Source: Geoglobus sp.
GTDB taxonomy: Archaea; Halobacteriota; Archaeoglobi; Archaeoglobales; Archaeoglobaceae
Assembly: GCA_027016965.1 (NCBI GenBank)
Contig: JALURI010000018.1
Span: 1-6,000 of the forward strand
Direction: 5' to 3'
DNA: 6,000 nt
In this document: piece by piece, positions 5,489 through 6,000 of the stretch
How the letters are laid out: each line of letters opens with the position of its first letter
How positions within the stretch are numbered: position 1 is the stretch's first letter
Notes under the pieces: model-generated
What the model was told of the DNA's origin: nothing
The model's input: the letters and a program-made list of their open reading frames with translations, nothing else
Databases searched by the model: none
Program-made: the position numbers and the translations under genes

Positions 5489-5887
5489 ATGGATCTCGTT
5501 AAACTTGTCGAAAACGACATGTTCAGAAAGTACATGGATGCTGAAGTTCTTGAGGTGAAAAAAGGATATGCAAAGGTCAGATGTGCTGTTAAAAGGGAGT
5601 TTTTGAACTTCCATGGAACTGCACATGGTGCAGTTATTATGGCAGTTGCAGATTTTGCATTTGCCCTTGCTGTGAACTCAGATGGCATGAAAAGGTCAGC
5701 AGTTAGCATAAAGATTGACTTCCTTAAACCTGCCTTTGGAGGGAATGATATTTTTGCAGAGGCCGAGGTAACAGGAGGTGGGAAGAGGCTTGTATTCTGT
5801 GAGCTGAGAGTTTATAGAGGTGGAGAGGTTATTGCAAAAGGAGATGCCATTGCCTACGGGAAAGAAAAATGGGAGAGTCAGGTCTGA
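5489..5887 (+). CDS. PaaI-type hotdog-fold acyl-CoA thioesterase
   Basis: This 132-residue protein has the normal length for a single-domain hotdog thioesterase, which hydrolyses acyl- or aryl-CoA to free acid and CoA as a cytoplasmic oligomer. The signature [27 protein letters not shown] begins at about residue 33. It contains the conserved Asn, the HG turn before the central helix, and the Asp expected near the active site. The following strand, [13 protein letters not shown], fits the PaaI pattern (usually ending in FL.P). The ATG is set by a TATA box 25 bases upstream. The gene is divergent from the flavoprotein and ends 10 bases inside the convergent acyl-CoA ligase gene, so thioesterase and ligase may act on the same acyl-CoA pool. 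Substrate chain length or aromaticity cannot be read from the sequence. Confidence 0.88.
   Translation: MDLVKLVENDMFRKYMDAEVLEVKKGYAKVRCAVKREFLNFHGTAHGAVIMAVADFAFALAVNSDGMKRSAVSIKIDFLKPAFGGNDIFAEAEVTGGGKRLVFCELRVYRGGEVIAKGDAIAYGKEKWESQV
5861..5869 (-). terminator. Possible T-run terminator after the acyl-CoA ligase gene
   Basis: The minus-strand transcript reads TTTTTCTTT starting 9 bases after the ligase TGA. The run lies inside the last codons of the convergent thioesterase gene. Confidence 0.35.
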
Positions 5888-6000
5888 GATTCTGCCTTAT
5901 TAATCTCCTGCTCCTTCAGCACCCTCCTCAGTATCTTCCCAACAGCCGATTTTGGCAACTCATCCACAAACTCAACCATCCTCGGCACCTTGTAGGCAGC
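5878..6000 (-). CDS. AMP-forming acyl-CoA synthetase/ligase, C-terminal 40 residues (partial)
   Basis: Only the end of the gene is in the window; the frame is open to the right edge and stops at TGA (5880-5878). The visible part reads [19 protein letters not shown], then [11 protein letters not shown]. This is the C-terminal signature of adenylate-forming acyl-CoA ligases, with the catalytic lysine in the GKILRR segment that swings in for adenylation. The [13 protein letters not shown] wording fits FadD-like fatty-acyl-CoA ligases better than phenylacetate-CoA ligases (PaaK), but 40 residues cannot settle the substrate. The enzyme uses ATP and CoA to make acyl-CoA. It converges with the PaaI-type thioesterase gene and overlaps it by 10 bases. 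Confidence 0.88.
   Translation of the reverse strand, partial: AAYKVPRMVEFVDELPKSAVGKILRRVLKEQEINKAESQT

Noticed and set aside
1..6000. CRISPR arrays, tRNA genes, insertion sequences or attachment sites
   Set aside because: No regularly spaced repeats, tRNA-like folds, transposase frames or terminal inverted repeats were seen on either strand.

Overview
The window looks like chromosomal DNA of a euryarchaeon, most likely one of the Archaeoglobales (Archaeoglobus/Ferroglobus/Geoglobus type). The grounds are an archaeal-size phenylalanyl-tRNA synthetase beta chain, archaeal TATA/BRE promoter elements about 25 bases before start codons, oligo-T termination signals, heavy use of AGA/AGG/ATA codons, and fatty-acid/acyl-CoA genes beside SPASM-type radical SAM genes. 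The lineage is inferred from these traits, not proven.

Layout: (1) 1-346 holds no gene I can defend, only a short hairpin and a G-rich patch, ending in the pheT promoter. (2) 347-1990 (+) is pheT, apparently read from a leaderless mRNA and followed by a T-run. (3) 2030-3445 (+) is the most interesting part. A perfect 6-6-6 inverted repeat abuts a consensus BRE/TATA. Then come a possible 20-residue Cys-rich micro-ORF, a 78-residue four-cysteine protein of unknown function, and a 382-residue radical SAM enzyme with an N-terminal PqqD-like domain and a C-terminal SPASM region. These reading frames overlap and use TTG starts with good Shine-Dalgarno sequences. (4) 3510-4004 (+) is a DUF2249-like domain joined to a zinc-ribbon/Cys-rich tail, possibly co-transcribed with the radical SAM gene. 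(5) 3988-5409 (-) is a dihydrolipoamide-dehydrogenase-type flavoprotein, convergent with the previous gene and overlapping it by 17 bases. (6) 5489-5887 (+) is a PaaI-type hotdog thioesterase, transcribed divergently from the flavoprotein over a 79-base spacer with a TATA-like box for each direction. (7) 5878-6000 (-) is the C-terminal end of an AMP-forming acyl-CoA ligase that overlaps the thioesterase tail to tail by 10 bases.

Functionally, the thioesterase and acyl-CoA ligase point to acyl-CoA metabolism. The 2097-3445 cluster could be a peptide- or protein-modifying radical SAM system: the PqqD-like domain is the usual leader-binding domain of RiPP maturases, and one or both small Cys-containing ORFs just upstream could be its substrate or partner. 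That last link is inference.
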